Shown here piece after piece: positions 20,202-28,685 of a stretch of DNA of 64,000 nt. The DNA comes from Thermomicrobium sp. CFH 73360 (GTDB taxonomy: Bacteria; Chloroflexota; Chloroflexia; Thermomicrobiales; Thermomicrobiaceae). Both the position numbers and the translations under genes were made by a program. The stretch's first letter is position 1, and each line of letters starts with the position of its first letter. Under the pieces are notes generated by a model. The model saw only the letters and a list, made by a program, of their open reading frames with translations. It had not been told where the DNA came from and did not search any database. The stretch is from contig NZ_JAMSLS010000004.1 in the NCBI RefSeq assembly GCF_023806465.1, positions 136,498 through 200,497 of the forward strand, written 5' to 3'.

Positions 20202-21782
20202 ATGCTTACTACAGAGTGGATACTCGGATCGGCTTTCGTCCAATGGGGATTAATCGGCGCTACGGCGGTTAGCTTCCTCTCGCTCTTCGGCATCGCGTCT
20301 CTTGGATCGACAACCATCGATCGATTTGCCGATAATCAGGCTCGACGAATTCTGGCGAACTCGGCCACTCCGCTTGCCGCACAACTTCTTAACCGCTTTG
20401 TCGACCTCATCTTCGCAGCCATTGCCCTTCGGATTCTTGGCGTCGAAGGGAATGGCCAGTACGCGATTGCGACCGTCACCTGGCTCTATCTGAAAACGAT
20501 GTCAGACTTTGGACTCTCAATACTTGTTGCACGGGAAGTTGCCAAGCATCCGGAGTCAGCCGGACGACTTGTTGGCACCACAACCCTTTTTCGTCTTTTT
20601 GTCCTCACTCTTCTTCTCCCCATCCTGATCTCATTCCTCGTACTCGGAAGTTATTGGCTCAATCTGTCTCACCCTAGTGTTTTGGCAATCCTACTCTTGA
20701 CCTTTTCTATTATCCCTGCAAGTTATGCTGAAGCAATTAACTCAGTTTTTACTGGTGCTGAACGCCTCCACCTGCCAGCGATCCTCACCGTCTTCACCAA
20801 CCTGATTCGTTTTTCCCTCGGATTGCTTGCTCTCGGCCAAGGGTTCGGCGTGCCAGGTATCGCAGGCGCGGCTGTGCTCGCCACCTTGTGTAATGCTGCG
20901 GCCCTCCACATTGCCGTCCAGCGCCAGAATGTGCGGATCCTGTGGGAATTCTCAGCAACCGAAGCGAAGGCTCTTACTCAAACCGCCTGGCCGCTCTTGC
21001 TCAACGGGCTGCTCATCACGGTTTTCTTTCGGATTGACACGTTCGTGATCCAAGGCTTTGCAGGCACACGTGCACTCGGTATCTACGATGCAGCCTACAA
21101 GCTTCCCAATCTTCTTCCCTTGCTTCCGTCTTACTTTGTGCTCGCCATCTTCCCACTACTGTCCCGTCAATCTGGATCTGACTTGCGTCGAACCTTCGAA
21201 CTCGGAGCAAAATTCCTTGTCGTTATTGCCTGGCTGATCGTCTTGGTGACACTCTTCGCCGCACCCCTCTTCATCAGAATTCTCGGCGGTAGAGCCTTTC
21301 TACCAGACGCCGCAGACACGTTGCGCATTCTCATTTGGTTCGCGCCACTGCACTACCTGAACGGTATCGCCCAGTACGCGGTGATCGCAGCGAATCGCCA
21401 ACGCGAAATTGCTCCGGCATATGCGGTGGCGACAACCTTCAATGTCGTCGCGAATCTGATCGGTGTACCGCTCTTTGGCTATCGTGCCGCTGCAGTCGTC
21501 ACCGTTCTGACCGAAATCGTGCTGTTCTCGTTCCTCCGCAGGTCACTCCAGCGGGGGTTGGGTGCGATCGACTGGAAAAGTCTCCTCCTGCGGCCATTCG
21601 TCGCCTTTACGGTTGCATACCTTGGGAGTCTTGTTGTACCAGGGCTGCTTTGGCTTTCGATACCCTTTGCCGTCCTCCTTTACATCATCGCGCTTCGCCT
21701 CACCGGAACCATTCGTAACGAAGAACTGGCCCTGCTCCGCCCTCTCCTCCCGCGTTCCAGTTCTTCGCGCCTTCAGCCTTGA
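20202..21782 (+). CDS. Wzx-type polysaccharide flippase (MOP superfamily)
   Basis: This 526-residue membrane protein has a MOP-superfamily pattern of about 14 helices. Signature-like stretches are LLNRFVDLIFAAIALRILGVEGNGQYAIA near the N-terminus, FSIIPASYAEAINSVFTGAERLHLPAILTV and TFVIQGFAGTRALGIYDAAYKLPNLL. It would move undecaprenyl-linked glycan across the membrane. An extra hydrophobic N-terminal segment (residues 5-35) precedes the usual first helix, so the true start may be later than the ATG shown, which has only a weak Shine-Dalgarno. A 91-nt gap separates it from the glycosyltransferase. The end overlaps the convergent lipoprotein gene by 10 nt. Confidence 0.87.
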   Translation: MLTTEWILGSAFVQWGLIGATAVSFLSLFGIASLGSTTIDRFADNQARRILANSATPLAAQLLNRFVDLIFAAIALRILGVEGNGQYAIATVTWLYLKTMSDFGLSILVAREVAKHPESAGRLVGTTTLFRLFVLTLLLPILISFLVLGSYWLNLSHPSVLAILLLTFSIIPASYAEAINSVFTGAERLHLPAILTVFTNLIRFSLGLLALGQGFGVPGIAGAAVLATLCNAAALHIAVQRQNVRILWEFSATEAKALTQTAWPLLLNGLLITVFFRIDTFVIQGFAGTRALGIYDAAYKLPNLLPLLPSYFVLAIFPLLSRQSGSDLRRTFELGAKFLVVIAWLIVLVTLFAAPLFIRILGGRAFLPDAADTLRILIWFAPLHYLNGIAQYAVIAANRQREIAPAYAVATTFNVVANLIGVPLFGYRAAAVVTVLTEIVLFSFLRRSLQRGLGAIDWKSLLLRPFVAFTVAYLGSLVVPGLLWLSIPFAVLLYIIALRLTGTIRNEELALLRPLLPRSSSSRLQP

Positions 21783-22984
21783 CTGCTAGCACGACAATCG
21801 GATAGCGGCTCGACCACCACACGTTGGTCACGCATCCGCCAGTACGCAATCCAGCGACCGTCGGGGGCAATCTCCCACATGTCCGACAGAACCTGATCGC
21901 CAAGCTCCGCTGATGCACACACCTCCAGGTCGGGAAGAGAATAACCGATGAGTCGATCGTGTTCCTTCCCCCACTGAAGCACCCATACCGACTTCTGTGC
22001 CACCCGGTAATTCGTCTCGATCGGCAAATGCTTCGAGGTTCCTGTCTCAAGGTCAATCAGCCACACGCCATCGTCCTTCGGTTCGCCAGACAATACTTGA
22101 GTCACAAGCACACTGCGAGTTCCCGGGACTGGTCGCAGATTGACAAAAAATCGACCATTCTTCACAAGATGCAGACCACTGCTCGGTGGTGTTGACACCC
22201 AGAGCCCGGCCTGTGAGTCCTCTGGAGTTTCGCCCACCACGAGGAGCTCCGAACCGGCACCCGACCATGCGAGCGCACTCACCCGCAAACGTCCGACGAA
22301 ATACGTCTCACCACTTGCACGATCCAACACCATTACCCGTGCGATACGACTGACCGCCGAACTCGGAACCGATGATTCTTCAGGCACAGACCAAGCGAGC
22401 CAACGGCCGGTCGCATCCGGGTAGACGATGGCGCCTCCGTTCTCAATGCTCCCACTGCTTGAACCATCCCATTTGAACAGCGTGGTTCGCCCTGATATCG
22501 GATCAGGGACGGCAATGACGTTCGGACCGGGAACACCAAATCGTGGAGCAACCCAACGGCGCTCCCCTGATACCACGTTCACAAGCCACCCACCAGGTCG
22601 CGGCTCGACATCGTAGACCAGTAGCCAATCGACACCAGCCCAGGCAAAGACACCGCAGCACTCTGCAGCAACGATCTCACTGCGATCCTCAGCAGTGGGC
22701 TGTACTGTAGGAGAAGCTGTCCAATCCCCCAACGCCTCTTTCGGCACCGTGCGCGTCAGTAGCTCTCTCCGGCTAGTTGGTGTCGGTGTCGACACCATCC
22801 CGTCCAACGAAGCGGGAGTACTGGAAGGGAGAGCAGTTGCGGAGTATAGCGCCGTCGGATACGCGGCAGGTCCTATGCCTTGGAAACGACAGCTCACTAG
22901 TATCCCAAACAATGTGGCGGCAAGAATCGGTAGGTAGTACCGCCAGAGCACGCGCTCACCGTGGCCAGGTGTCCTGCCACTCAT
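21773..22984 (-). CDS. Predicted lipoprotein with beta-propeller-like repeats
   Basis: The 403-residue protein has an N-terminal hydrophobic segment ending in a lipobox, LVSC at residues 29-32, then a Ser/Thr/Pro-rich linker (PTALYSATALPSSTPASLDG... TPTPTSRREL). The rest shows repeated WD-like or TolB-like blades such as RWLAWSVPEESS, VSALAWSGAGSELLVVG, VRPVPGTRSVLVTQ and WEIAPDGRWIAYWRMRD. This layout suggests an extracytoplasmic propeller tethered to the membrane. I recognise no specific family. It starts 29 nt inside the end of the M23 peptidase reading frame upstream and probably shares its transcript. Confidence 0.75.
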   Translation of the reverse strand: MSGRTPGHGERVLWRYYLPILAATLFGILVSCRFQGIGPAAYPTALYSATALPSSTPASLDGMVSTPTPTSRRELLTRTVPKEALGDWTASPTVQPTAEDRSEIVAAECCGVFAWAGVDWLLVYDVEPRPGGWLVNVVSGERRWVAPRFGVPGPNVIAVPDPISGRTTLFKWDGSSSGSIENGGAIVYPDATGRWLAWSVPEESSVPSSAVSRIARVMVLDRASGETYFVGRLRVSALAWSGAGSELLVVGETPEDSQAGLWVSTPPSSGLHLVKNGRFFVNLRPVPGTRSVLVTQVLSGEPKDDGVWLIDLETGTSKHLPIETNYRVAQKSVWVLQWGKEHDRLIGYSLPDLEVCASAELGDQVLSDMWEIAPDGRWIAYWRMRDQRVVVEPLSDCRASSQG

Positions 22985-23648
22985 TCAGGAGTATCCCTCC
23001 AAAGGTCACGTCCGGCTGATCCCAAGGCGTTCGCCATTGCATTGGGCTTTCGTAGGGCAACACGAACCGTTGCCCTGGAAGCGTCAGCCCGAGTGTCAGC
23101 CGACGCCAGTCTGCCTCGATCAGGGACACAGGGTTGAATGCCCGTCTCATACTGGCGTCGCGAATTTCCAGATGGAGATGGGGCGCTCGATCACAGTTCG
23201 GGCTCGCGGGATCCCCAACTTTGCCAACCGGATCGCCTTGCTGGACACGCTATCCCACCTGAAGCGGAGAGCGCTCCAGAAGGTGTCCGTAAAGCGATCG
23301 ATACCCGTTCGGATGCGCGATAACGACGTTGTGAGGCGCCGCACCATATGGCCCATCGACTGCGACGACGATACCGTCTCCGATGGCTCGCACGATCGTG
23401 CCACATCGGGCAGCAAAATCCACACCGAAATGCAGGCCTTGACCAGCCCGGTAAAGGACGGCCCGATTGCGGTAGGCGGTCACCGTGTTGCCGTACCACT
23501 GACTCACAAACCAGGTTGAGACTCCCGGAGGCTCCGCGAAAGGCAAAGCGAACGGCGCACTTCCGTGGACTTCCCCTTCCGCGAGGGGAAGGACACTGGC
23601 AAACACGAGGATTACCAATCCTAACGCGGTGTTCCGGGCGCGTACCAA
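22956..23648 (-). pseudogene. M23 (LytM-type) metallopeptidase interrupted by an in-frame TAG
   Basis: The frame encodes a signal-like N-terminus (ALGLVILVFASVLPLAEG), then the LytM fold: HFGVD at residues 73-77 (zinc ligands His and Asp), the GDGIVVAV strand and YGHLLERSPLQVG. Codon 133 is TAG (complement of 23250-23252). The same frame continues without further stops as RVQQGDPVGKVGDPASPNCDRAPHL..., including the second zinc motif HLH at 157-159, to a TGA at 22956. Homology expects Q (CAG) at the TAG, so one C-to-T change explains it. A product ending at codon 132 lacks HxH and should be inactive. Pseudogene, read-through or sequence error remain possible. Confidence 0.75.
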
Positions 23649-23719
23649 GAGACCGACTCCGTGCTGGTGTCCCGTGCGAAACGATACACTGATGACGGGG
23701 TGGGACGCCGGAGGCGAAT

Positions 23720-24754
23720 ATGCTCACTGTCCTCCACGGCAACAGCGAACTTCTCCGGCGAGAGACACTAGCGTCTCTCACGAATCGCGAAGACCCGAGC
23801 GGATTCGCGACGACACGTTTTCCTCCTGGCACCCCGCTTGCTTCAATCGCCGCAGCAGCACGCACTCCTGCATTCTTTGCGGAGCGTCGACTCATCGTGG
23901 CTGAAGGACTGCTATTAGACACTCTGCGTGTTAATACTCTGGACCAAGAGCTCCTGGACTTACTCCGGACTCTCCCAGAATCCTGCCACCTCATAACCAT
24001 TGAGCCACTCCTTCCCCAAGAAGTGATCCAACGGCTCACGACACACCTCGGAGCCTCCGTTCAATTTATTCGCTGCATTGTCCCATCCGGGAAGGAGATG
24101 GTTCGTTGGGTTCGCGAGCGAGCGCGCTCGTACGGTGTAGAGATTGAACCTGACGCAGCGGAAGAGTTTGTCCTTGCCCTTGCGCCAACGGCACTGCAGG
24201 ATCGTCACGCCGAGATTAATTCTGATCGAAGCGAGACAAACTCAGTGGATCTCACCCGGATCAATACAGAACTGGCGAAGCTCGCTGTTGCGGTGTATCC
24301 GGCTACCGTCATTCGCGTGGCCGACGTGCGCACGTTCGTGAGTCCGGATGAACCGCCGCTCGAATGGGCACTGATCGACGCTGTGCAACGAGGACAGTCC
24401 GACGTCATCGTTCGTGAGCTGGAGCGCGCCCTCGACACAGGAAACCCGCCGGAATTGTTGCTCGGCCAACTCGCTGGCTACTTCGAAGGTCTGGTTGCGG
24501 CGCTGACGCAACCAGACCTCTCGCCCGACGTAGTTGCAGCAGTGACAGGCGTAGCGGCGAGGAGGATTGCGCAGCTACGGCGGCAGCGAAGCCAGCGAAC
24601 TATCGAACAGGCCCGCGAGGCGCTCGCGATGCTGCGCACGATCGACGCGGGTTTTAAGCGTGGTCTTGTGCCCGACATGGAGGCCGCGCTCGTTGCCGCT
24701 CTTCTGTCCTTTGGGCAACAAGCGCGGCCGTCGCCCGGATCGCCGAAACGTTGA
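23720..24754 (+). CDS. holA: DNA polymerase III subunit delta
   Basis: The 344-residue protein matches HolA, the clamp-loader subunit that opens the beta clamp. Typical features are the start MLTVLHGNSELLRRETLASL, RRLIVAEGLL, the stretch LTRINTELAKLAVAV (EL-KLALY-like motif of the family), the phrase VRTFVSPDEPPLEWALIDAV (family: V...E...F.L.DAI) and the C-terminal helical bundle. The AAA-like domain lacks a Walker A loop, as expected for delta. The start has GGAGG 5 nt upstream. The gene converges on rpsT with a 9-nt gap, a pairing often seen in bacteria. Confidence 0.9.
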   Translation: MLTVLHGNSELLRRETLASLTNREDPSGFATTRFPPGTPLASIAAAARTPAFFAERRLIVAEGLLLDTLRVNTLDQELLDLLRTLPESCHLITIEPLLPQEVIQRLTTHLGASVQFIRCIVPSGKEMVRWVRERARSYGVEIEPDAAEEFVLALAPTALQDRHAEINSDRSETNSVDLTRINTELAKLAVAVYPATVIRVADVRTFVSPDEPPLEWALIDAVQRGQSDVIVRELERALDTGNPPELLLGQLAGYFEGLVAALTQPDLSPDVVAAVTGVAARRIAQLRRQRSQRTIEQAREALAMLRTIDAGFKRGLVPDMEAALVAALLSFGQQARPSPGSPKR

Positions 24755-24763
24755 CTTTGCTGC

Positions 24764-25066
24764 TCAGGATGCCTGTTGCTGCTGTTGTTGCTGCAGGCGC
24801 GCCTTCACCAGAGCGTTGAAGCGCTTCATCAGACGCGACTTCCGGCGAGCAGCATTGTTCTTGTGGATAACCCCTTTCGCTGCTGCGCGATCGAGCGTCG
24901 AGATCGCATCGCCAATTGCTCGCGCTGCAGCTTCGAGGTCGCCGGCTTCCATGAGTTTTCGCGCCTTCTTGATGAATGTGCGTGCCGCAGAGCGCCACAT
25001 CCGGTTACGGATACGTCGCCGCTCCGATCGACGGAGAGCTTTCGCAGCAGATTTCGTGTTCGGCAA
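24764..25066 (-). CDS. rpsT: 30S ribosomal protein S20, UUG start
   Basis: This 100-residue protein starts MPNTKSAAKALRRSERRRIRNRMWRSAARTFIKKARKL, which is the canonical S20 start, and contains AIGDAISTLDRAAAKGVIHKNNAARRKSRLMKRFNAL. S20 binds 16S rRNA early in 30S assembly. The start codon is TTG (complement of 25064-25066), preceded by TAAGGAG at very short spacing; no ATG fits the conserved N-terminus. E. coli rpsT also uses UUG, and poor initiation there allows autoregulation. The C-terminus is unusual: seven consecutive glutamines (CAG/CAA mix) follow the normal LVKARL end. Confidence 0.95.
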   Translation of the reverse strand: MPNTKSAAKALRRSERRRIRNRMWRSAARTFIKKARKLMEAGDLEAAARAIGDAISTLDRAAAKGVIHKNNAARRKSRLMKRFNALVKARLQQQQQQQAS

Positions 25067-25216
25067 GGCTCCTTACCCCCTTGGTTTCTCGAACCTGCAC
25101 GCGTTGTCCTGGCTCCAAAGTCTAGCATGAAAAGGATTTCGCTGCCGCTCCAGCATTCCCGATCACCGGTACGACGGAGCTCCCAGTAAGATACCGCGGG
25201 AGTCACAGGAGGCTCC

Positions 25217-26827
25217 ATGACGGTCGAGCAGCAGAAAAGGCAGCATCTCGCTCGCGCGACGCTCGTTGTCGCCGCGCTGTTTGTCGCAAGCCGCCTCCTC
25301 GGTCTACTACGCGACATCCTCATCGCGGCAAGATTCGGGACCTCACCGGACTACGATGCCTATGTTGCAGCCTTCCGGATCCCTGATCTCATCTTCCTTG
25401 TGGTGATGAGCGGTGCTTTCGGTTCGGCATTCATTCCGGTCTATGCTGAACTTCTGACGAAGGGGCAGCGTCACTCGGCTTGGCGACTAGCCAACACGCT
25501 CCTGAGCATGACGGTCGCCATGTTTCTGCTCGCCTCTCTAACTGTGCTGATCACCGCAGATAGCTTGATCGGTACTCTCGTTGCACCAGGGCTCAGCCCC
25601 GAAAGCCGTGCGCTGGCAGCGGATCTCACCCGCCTGCTTATGCTCTCACCGTTGTGCCTCGGAATCGGAGCCGCTGCCAAGGCTATGCTCGAGTCGAAAT
25701 CCCGCTTTACGGAACCAGCAGTTGCACCGCTCCTCTATAACCTAGGCATCATCGCCGGAACGGTCGCCCTCGCCCCTTTCGCCGGTGTCTACGGCCTGGC
25801 TATCGGCGTCATCGTGGGTGCCGCGGGTTATGCGGCTCTGCAACTTTGGGCGCTCTACCGGACTGGGTGGCAGTTTCGCCTATCCTTTGACCGCTCTGTC
25901 ACCGGCCTCCGCGATGTCCTATCTCTCCTTGGACCACGCCTGCTTGCTCAAGCTGCCATGCAGGCAAATCTCCTGATTACCACCAACCTTGCCTCGCGAA
26001 TCGGCCACCAGTACATTGCCTCATTGCAGTATGCCTATCAAATATTTCTCCTCCCACACGGTATTTTCGCGCTTAGCGTAGCCACAGTTCTCTTTCCTAC
26101 CCTGACACGCTATCGGTCAGCGGGAGACTACCACCAGCTCCAACGGACAGTTGGCCAGACGTTGCGTGTGCTGGTTCTCATTACGATCCCAATGACAGTA
26201 CTCTTTGGCGGATTCTCGCGCAGCATCGTGCAAACACTTTTCCAGTTCGGTGCCTTCACCGCCACCTCGACATACCTGGTCTCGGAGGCCCTCCGCTGGT
26301 TCGCACCCGGGCTCCTCGCTTATGCAATCGTGGAACTCCTCACACGCCTGTCCTACGCTTTTAAGGACAGCCGCTCGCCCGTCATCGCCGCGCTCGTCGC
26401 AGTTGGGACAAATCTTGTGCTCAGTCTCACACTCATCGGAGTCCTCGGTCATCGTGGCTTGGCCCTCAGTCTCGCACTGGCAACGACAGTCGAAATGGTT
26501 GTCCTCGGTCTCCTTGTGCACCGACGGGTACGCCTGAACCTAAGCGAGACACTCAGAGGATTAGCGCGAGCACTTCCAGCCCTCGCAACGCTCACCATAG
26601 CCACTCTGTGGTTTGCAACTCCCCTAGCGCTGGCAACGGATCCCACGCGCGGACGCTCGTTCGCACAATTCTTCGCCTTTGGATACACAGTGGCAGCCGT
26701 CCTCGCGGCCTATGTGCTCATTGCTCTTGTCTTTGGTCAACCTGACATCACACGCCTCGCCGCCACCTTCAAGCGAATGCTTCGCCGGCCGATGAGGCAA
26801 ATCGTGGCAGCTATACTTGGACGGTGA
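25217..26827 (+). CDS. murJ: Lipid II flippase MurJ
   Basis: The 536-residue protein has about 14 hydrophobic helices and the MurJ/MviN signatures: ASRLLGLLRDILIAARFGTSPDYDAYVAAFRIPDLIFLVVMSGAFGSAFIPVYAELL, and later HGIFALSVATVLFPTLTRY. MurJ exports lipid II across the membrane for peptidoglycan synthesis, complementing the PBP and SEDS proteins encoded at 9508-12460. The ATG has AGGAGG 4-5 nt upstream. It is followed by lepA after 30 nt. Confidence 0.93.
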   Translation: MTVEQQKRQHLARATLVVAALFVASRLLGLLRDILIAARFGTSPDYDAYVAAFRIPDLIFLVVMSGAFGSAFIPVYAELLTKGQRHSAWRLANTLLSMTVAMFLLASLTVLITADSLIGTLVAPGLSPESRALAADLTRLLMLSPLCLGIGAAAKAMLESKSRFTEPAVAPLLYNLGIIAGTVALAPFAGVYGLAIGVIVGAAGYAALQLWALYRTGWQFRLSFDRSVTGLRDVLSLLGPRLLAQAAMQANLLITTNLASRIGHQYIASLQYAYQIFLLPHGIFALSVATVLFPTLTRYRSAGDYHQLQRTVGQTLRVLVLITIPMTVLFGGFSRSIVQTLFQFGAFTATSTYLVSEALRWFAPGLLAYAIVELLTRLSYAFKDSRSPVIAALVAVGTNLVLSLTLIGVLGHRGLALSLALATTVEMVVLGLLVHRRVRLNLSETLRGLARALPALATLTIATLWFATPLALATDPTRGRSFAQFFAFGYTVAAVLAAYVLIALVFGQPDITRLAATFKRMLRRPMRQIVAAILGR

Positions 26828-26857
26828 TGCTGCGGTAGATGGGACGACGAGCGGGCG

Positions 26858-28681
26858 ATGACGGAACAGGAACGAATTCGCAACTTCAGTATCATCGCGC
26901 ACGTCGACCACGGGAAGTCGACGCTCGCTGACCGTCTCCTTGAGTTCACACAGACGATCAGCGATCGGGAGATGGTCGAGCAAGTGCTCGACTCGATGGA
27001 CCTCGAACGCGAGAAAGGTATCACCATCAAGGCACGCGCGGTTCGGATGCAGTATCGAGCGCGTGACGGGGAGACTTACGTCTTGAACCTGATCGACACC
27101 CCGGGACATGTGGATTTTTCAGCGGAAGTTTCTCGCAGTCTGGCTGCCTGCGAGGGTGCGCTTTTGGTCGTCGATGCAACACAGGGGATCGAGGCCCAGA
27201 CACTCGCCCACGGTATGCTGGCCATCGATCTCGGGCTTACGATTATCGGCGTAGTCAACAAAATCGATCTTCCGAACGCAATGCCAGAACGCGTTGCACA
27301 AGACTTGATGGATCAATTCGGTTTATTACCGGACGAGATCATCTTCGCCTCCGCAAAGGAGGGGATTGGCGTCGAAGAAATCCTCGAAGCGATCGTGCGT
27401 CGTGTACCACCGCCGCGCGGCAATCGCGAAGCACCTCTCCGTGCACTGATCTTTGACTCCCACTATGATCCGTATAAGGGAGTCGTTGCCTACATTCGTG
27501 TAGTCGACGGAACTTTGCATACCGGTGAGCCGATTCTCATGATGGCGAGCGGCGCGAATGGGGAAGCCTTAGAACTCGGTCAGTTCCGGCCGCTTATGAC
27601 ACCAGTTGCAGCTTTGGCTGCTGGGGAAGTTGGCTATGTGGCGACTGGGCTCAAGGTTGTGCGTGACTGCCAGGTCGGAGACACCGTCACGCACGCTCAA
27701 CGCCCAGCTCGCGAACCACTGCCTGGTTACCGCCCAGTCAAGCCGATGGTCTTCGCCAGCTTCTATCCCGTGAACAGTGACGACTACGAGGCGCTGCGCG
27801 ACGCTCTGGAGAAGCTTCGGCTCAACGATGCGGCTTTGGTTTTCGAACCGGAATCATCCGAAGCACTCGGCTTCGGTTTCCGCTGCGGCTTCCTGGGACT
27901 TCTTCACATGGAGATCATTCAAGAACGACTCGAGCGCGAGTACGAGCTGGAGCTGCTGGCGACGGCACCTAGCGTGCAATACGAGATTGTGAAACGAGAT
28001 GGCACGACCGTACTCATTGATTCCCCGGCCGAGATGCCGCCAGCGGGCGAGATCGAAGAGATCCGTGAGCCTTGGGCACGAGCCACGATCTTGACACCCA
28101 GCCGGTATATCGGCGGACTCATGGATCTCGTCACCAGCCGGCGCGGTCAGCTCGTCGAAATGGAGTACTTTGGTGAAGACCGGGTCCGTTTGACCGTCGA
28201 CGTGCCACTGGCCGAACTCATTGTCGACTTCTACGATCAGCTTAAGTCGCGCTCTCAGGGCTATGCATCGATGGATTACCAACCGATCGGTTACCGGGCC
28301 GGCGATCTGGTCAAGTTGGACATCCTCGTCCATGGGCGGCGTGTCGACGCCCTGTCGCTCATTTGCCACCGTGATCAGGCCTACGCCCGTGGGCGAGAGC
28401 TGGTCGAGAAGCTTCGCTCTTTAATTCCGCGACAGCTGTTCGACGTACCGATCCAGGCTGCGATCGGCAGTCGAGTCATCGCGCGCGAAACGATCCGGGC
28501 CATTCGGAAGAATGTGCTCGCCAAGTGCTACGGAGGCGATGTCACCCGGAAGCGCAAGCTACTGGAAAAGCAAAAGGAAGGAAAGGCCCGCATGAAGCGG
28601 ATCGGCAGTGTCGAGATCCCACAGGAAGCCTTCCTCGCTGTTCTCAGCCTCGGCGATTCATCAAGTCACTCCTCGCGGTGA
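26858..28681 (+). CDS. lepA: Elongation factor 4 (LepA GTPase)
   Basis: This 607-residue translational GTPase has the expected length and motifs: G1 AHVDHGKST near residue 14, G2 in [10 protein letters not shown]3 DTPGHVDF, G4 NKID, and the LepA-specific C-terminal domain with [34 protein letters not shown]4 acts on stalled ribosomes by back-translocation or remodelling. The match is essentially complete over its length. The MazG-fusion gene begins 4 nt downstream. Confidence 0.97.
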   Translation: MTEQERIRNFSIIAHVDHGKSTLADRLLEFTQTISDREMVEQVLDSMDLEREKGITIKARAVRMQYRARDGETYVLNLIDTPGHVDFSAEVSRSLAACEGALLVVDATQGIEAQTLAHGMLAIDLGLTIIGVVNKIDLPNAMPERVAQDLMDQFGLLPDEIIFASAKEGIGVEEILEAIVRRVPPPRGNREAPLRALIFDSHYDPYKGVVAYIRVVDGTLHTGEPILMMASGANGEALELGQFRPLMTPVAALAAGEVGYVATGLKVVRDCQVGDTVTHAQRPAREPLPGYRPVKPMVFASFYPVNSDDYEALRDALEKLRLNDAALVFEPESSEALGFGFRCGFLGLLHMEIIQERLEREYELELLATAPSVQYEIVKRDGTTVLIDSPAEMPPAGEIEEIREPWARATILTPSRYIGGLMDLVTSRRGQLVEMEYFGEDRVRLTVDVPLAELIVDFYDQLKSRSQGYASMDYQPIGYRAGDLVKLDILVHGRRVDALSLICHRDQAYARGRELVEKLRSLIPRQLFDVPIQAAIGSRVIARETIRAIRKNVLAKCYGGDVTRKRKLLEKQKEGKARMKRIGSVEIPQEAFLAVLSLGDSSSHSSR

Positions 28682-28685
28682 CGAT

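Noticed and set aside
23191..24039. 282-codon minus-strand frame across the M23 gene and holA
   Set aside because: It is arginine/serine-rich low-complexity sequence, antisense to holA and out of frame with the M23 homology, which explains the region better.
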